From Chitinophagaceae bacterium (GTDB lineage Bacteria; Bacteroidota; Bacteroidia; Chitinophagales; Chitinophagaceae): a DNA stretch of 9,562 nucleotides. The DNA is taken from the NCBI GenBank assembly GCA_025455245.1, contig JALOMX010000051.1, positions 1 through 9,562 on the forward strand, written 5' to 3'. Position numbers and translations under genes: made by a program. The first letter of the stretch is position 1, and each line of letters opens with the position of its first letter. Under the pieces are notes generated by a model. It did no database searches, was not told where the DNA came from, and saw nothing but the letters and a program-made list of their open reading frames with translations. Shown piece after piece: positions 7,714 through 9,562 of the stretch.

Positions 7714-7769
7714 GTTGTTTATTGTTTGTTGTTTATGGTTTATTGTTTCGGGTTTATTGTTTCGGGTTT
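7714..7769 (-). repeat. A/C-rich heptad array before leuD: eight units in perfect phase
   Basis: On the plus strand eight 7-base units follow without a gap: gttgttt, attgttt, gttgttt, atggttt, attgttt, cgggttt, attgttt, cgggttt. Every unit ends in GTTT. On the operon transcript this is (AAACnnn)8, mostly AAACAAT/AAACAAC, ending 5 bases before the leuD ATG. It has almost no pairing potential and TAA triplets at several unit junctions. It fills the place where a ribosome-binding region would be. Confidence 0.88.
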
Positions 7770-7787
7770 GAAGTTTTGCTGACACAT

Positions 7788-7814
7788 CCCACACCCGCTC
7801 TCTCTCCCTCCCCC
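7788..7814 (-). other. Possible G-quadruplex-forming tract in the leuC-leuD gap
   Basis: On the transcript strand the tract reads as four G-runs: five G, then three, three and three, with loops A, AGAGAGAGC and TGT. This meets a relaxed quadruplex pattern (one loop of 9). It lies between the two heptad arrays. The cimA-leuB gap has a related purine tract, GGGAGAGGGAGAG, but with too few G-runs. Formation in vivo is inference. Confidence 0.3.
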
Positions 7815-7855
7815 TACTCACTACTCACTACTCACTATTCACTATTCAACATTCC
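7814..7855 (-). repeat. Heptad array after the leuC stop (TGAGTAG class)
   Basis: On the plus strand: ctactca three times, ctattca twice, then acattcc, in uninterrupted 7-base phase; the leuC stop codon region (actaatt) continues the phase imperfectly. On the transcript the units read TGAATAG or TGAGTAG, so each holds TGA and TAG, and because 7 is not a multiple of 3 all three frames meet stop codons. It begins next to the leuC stop. Confidence 0.88.
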
Positions 7856-7856
7856 A

Positions 7857-9272
7857 CTAATTCACTTCCACCAATAACTCTCTCGGATCCGTTACCACAC
7901 CCGTTACTGCAGCCGCTGCCGCTACAAGCGGGCTTGCAAGCAGGGTACGCGCGCCCGGTCCCTGACGGCCTTCGAAATTGCGGTTGCTTGTACTGACGGC
8001 ATATTTACCGGCAGGAATTTTATCATCGTTCATGGCAAGGCATGCACTGCAACCGGGTTGGCGCAACTGAAAACCTGCTTCGGTCAGAATATCAAGTATG
8101 CCTTCTTCCCTGATCTGTTGTTCTACAATATGTGAGCCGGGAACAATCCATGCAGTAACATGGTCTGCCTTTTTACGCCCTTTTACTATGCTTGCAAAAG
8201 CCCTGAAGTCTTCAATACGGCCGTTGGTGCAACTTCCAACGAAAACATAGTCAACCTTTTTACCCTTCATGGCATCCCCCTGATGGAAGCCCATGTAGTT
8301 CATGGCTTTATCAAAACTTGCCTGTCCGCTTCCAATGGCTTCGGCTGTCGGTATACTTCCGCTTATACCCATGCCCATACCGGGATTGGTGCCATAGGTA
8401 ATCATGGGTTCAATATCGGCAGCATCAAAATGGTATTCCTTGTCAAAAACAGCGTCCTCATCTGTTTTCAAGGTTTTCCAATAAGCAAGCGCCTTATCCC
8501 ATGCTTCGCCTTTCGGCGCTTTGTCGCGGCCATTAATATAATTGAACGTTGTTTCATCGGGAGCAACCATTCCTCCGCGCGCACCCATCTCAATGCTCAT
8601 ATTGCATACCGTCATGCGGCCTTCCATGCTCATGTTTTCAAATACCGAACCGGCGTATTCAACAAAATATCCGGTGGCACCGGCTGCCGTGAGTTTTGAA
8701 ATAATGTACAAAACCACATCTTTGGGAAGAACGCCTTTATGCAGTTGCCCGTTTACGCTGATACGCATTTTCTTTGGTTTGGGCTGCATAATGCATTGCG
8801 ATGAAAGCACCATTTCCACCTCTGATGTACCAATGCCAAAAGCAATAGCGCCAAATGCCCCGTGCGTACTCGTGTGAGAGTCGCCACACACAATACTCAT
8901 TCCGGGAAGGGTAATCCCGTTTTCAGGACCTACCACATGCACAATACCATTTTTGGGATTATTAAGGCCCCAATGTGAGATGCCGTATTTAGCTGTATTG
9001 GTTTCAAGCGCCTTCAATTGATTGGCAGATAAGGGGTCTTTTACCGGCTGATCCTGATTGATGGTAGGTGTATTGTGGTCGGCCGTTGCAAAGGTCCTTT
9101 CGGGAAACATGACACCGATACCCCTTTGCTCAAGGCCTAAAAAAGCCACCGGGCTGGTTACCTCATGAATAAAATGGCGGTCGATGAACAATACATCGGG
9201 GCCGTCATTGATTTTCCGCACCACGTGGGCATCCCATACTTTGTCGAACAATGTAGAAGCTTGCTGGCTCAT
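7857..9272 (-). CDS. leuC: 3-isopropylmalate dehydratase, large subunit (aconitase family)
   Basis: This 471-residue iron-sulfur subunit of isopropylmalate isomerase is close to the length of E. coli LeuC (466). It begins with the family's [12 protein letters not shown] (7-18). The substrate/cofactor segment [21 protein letters not shown] lies at 128-148. The 4Fe-4S cluster ligands are Cys348 in VGSCTNGR, and Cys408 and Cys411 in GCSACLAMN. The ATG at 9272 is chosen because [16 protein letters not shown] is the normal LeuC start. The frame stays open upstream to a TTG at 9368, but those 32 residues are unlike the family and overlap the promoter. It is the first gene of the operon, its activity needs LeuD, and its TAG stop runs directly into a heptad repeat array. 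Confidence 0.97.
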   Translation of the reverse strand: MSQQASTLFDKVWDAHVVRKINDGPDVLFIDRHFIHEVTSPVAFLGLEQRGIGVMFPERTFATADHNTPTINQDQPVKDPLSANQLKALETNTAKYGISHWGLNNPKNGIVHVVGPENGITLPGMSIVCGDSHTSTHGAFGAIAFGIGTSEVEMVLSSQCIMQPKPKKMRISVNGQLHKGVLPKDVVLYIISKLTAAGATGYFVEYAGSVFENMSMEGRMTVCNMSIEMGARGGMVAPDETTFNYINGRDKAPKGEAWDKALAYWKTLKTDEDAVFDKEYHFDAADIEPMITYGTNPGMGMGISGSIPTAEAIGSGQASFDKAMNYMGFHQGDAMKGKKVDYVFVGSCTNGRIEDFRAFASIVKGRKKADHVTAWIVPGSHIVEQQIREEGILDILTEAGFQLRQPGCSACLAMNDDKIPAGKYAVSTSNRNFEGRQGPGARTLLASPLVAAAAAVTGVVTDPRELLVEVN

Positions 9273-9360
9273 TTTTCGGTCTTTTATTTTGATGAACTTC
9301 AGCGTGGTCCATGAAAAAATACGGACATTTTCACCTCGATAATTGAGTGAAAAACTGAAG
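9273..9360 (-). promoter_or_regulatory. Foldable leader of the leu operon with a 9-codon ORF
   Basis: Seen in the sequence: outer arms CTTCAG (9355-9360) and CTGAAG (9297-9302). Inside them is a perfect 7-bp hairpin TTTTCAC/GTGAAAA (9347-9353 with 9328-9334, 12-base loop) and a weaker GTCC/GGAC hairpin, so a three-way-junction fold is possible. GAGGTG (9337-9332) precedes an ATG at 9328 whose frame reads MSVFFHGPR then TGA (9301-9299), ending 26 bases before leuC. The 7-bp hairpin would hide GAGGTG. There is no terminator T-run and no leucine codon, so this is not a classical leu attenuator. The regulatory role is inference. Confidence 0.35.
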
Positions 9361-9365
9361 GATTG

Positions 9366-9373
9366 CAAATATA
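9366..9373 (-). promoter_or_regulatory. Bacteroidota -7 promoter element of the leu operon
   Basis: The minus strand reads TATATTTG followed by C, an exact match to TAnnTTTG. Transcription would begin near 9360, giving a leader of about 88 nt before leuC. A TTTG further upstream is 26 bases away instead of the usual 19-21, so the -33 element is imperfect or absent. Confidence 0.6.
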
Positions 9374-9562
9374 AGTTGCGGGCAGGCCTTTCTTTTTTCC
9401 AAATTTTATGGGGAATTACAATGTCTAACAGGTACTCTTTCCCGAAAAAACCTTCAAAAATGAGGTGTTTCCCTTCTATTCAATTGGCTTTTTTAGGAAT
9501 GCAAAGTTGGGAAAACAGGTTTTTGGTTATTTTATTTCTGTATAAAACCAGAAAAATTCAAA
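9374..9562. other. Non-coding region upstream of the leu operon, right edge of window
   Basis: These 189 AT-rich bases hold no recognisable gene. On the minus strand CAACTTTG (9502-9509) is one base off the -7 consensus and could be a second, distal promoter for the operon. A plus-strand ATG at 9421 stays open to the window edge (47 codons) but reads like chance translation. Confidence 0.5.

Noticed and set aside
7714..7855. Heptad arrays as a CRISPR or a phase-variation tract inside a gene
   Set aside because: Units are 7 bases with no spacers and lie outside coding sequence, so neither explanation fits.
8160..8699. Plus-strand open frame of 179 codons opposite leuC
   Set aside because: Shadow of the conserved LeuC coding frame; no start signals and no recognisable domain.
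9297..9360. Classical leucine attenuator
   Set aside because: The small ORF has no leucine codons and no terminator hairpin with a T-run precedes leuC.
9273..9368. N-terminal extension of LeuC from a TTG start
   Set aside because: Overlaps the -7 element and leader; LeuC homologues start at the TLFDKVW segment as read from 9272.
9421..9562. Plus-strand ATG open for 47 codons to the window edge, a possible divergent gene
   Set aside because: Lys/Phe-rich translation of AT-rich DNA with no motif and no -7 element in front; cannot be decided without the sequence to the right.

Overview
The window comes from a bacterium of the phylum Bacteroidota, most likely in or near the Chitinophagaceae/Sphingobacteria. 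The evidence is an exact TAnnTTTG-type -7 promoter element before the leucine operon and a near match just before the helicase gene, start codons mostly without Shine-Dalgarno sequences, the gene order leuC-leuD-(citramalate/isopropylmalate synthase)-leuB, and a GH13 amylase made as a lipoprotein. Lineage below phylum is inference. No tRNA, rRNA, CRISPR array or mobile element was seen.

Layout. Positions 1-1553 (minus strand) hold most of a GH13 alpha-amylase-family lipoprotein; its C-terminus lies beyond the left edge. A 191-base divergent gap with an inverted repeat separates it from a plus-strand PcrA/UvrD-type DNA helicase (1745-4219). The helicase converges on a four-gene minus-strand operon read leuC (9272-7857), leuD (7708-7112), a cimA-like synthase (7080-5569), leuB (5363-4293). 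The operon begins at a -7 element near 9370, has a foldable leader of about 90 nt with a tiny ORF, and ends at a strong intrinsic terminator (4257-4283) just after leuB.

How the genes work together. LeuC+LeuD isomerise, and LeuB oxidatively decarboxylates, the product of a Claisen-type acyl-CoA synthase. The synthase here looks closer to Leptospira-type citramalate synthase (pyruvate + acetyl-CoA) than to classical LeuA, so the operon may supply 2-oxobutyrate for isoleucine as well as, or instead of, leucine precursors. The amylase and helicase are functionally unrelated neighbours.

The most unusual structure is not a gene. Both long gaps inside the leu operon (7709-7856 and 5364-5568) are filled with degenerate tandem repeats of exactly 7-base period. 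There are two classes: an A/C-rich class (on the transcript) directly before the next start codon, and a class rich in TGA/TAG or TTTGCAG on the side of the preceding stop codon. Each gap also has a purine-rich tract. The 31-base leuD-cimA gap carries a 10-base trace of the same sequence. These heptad arrays, and a possible G-quadruplex among them, are the best candidates for something undescribed; no new protein system was found.
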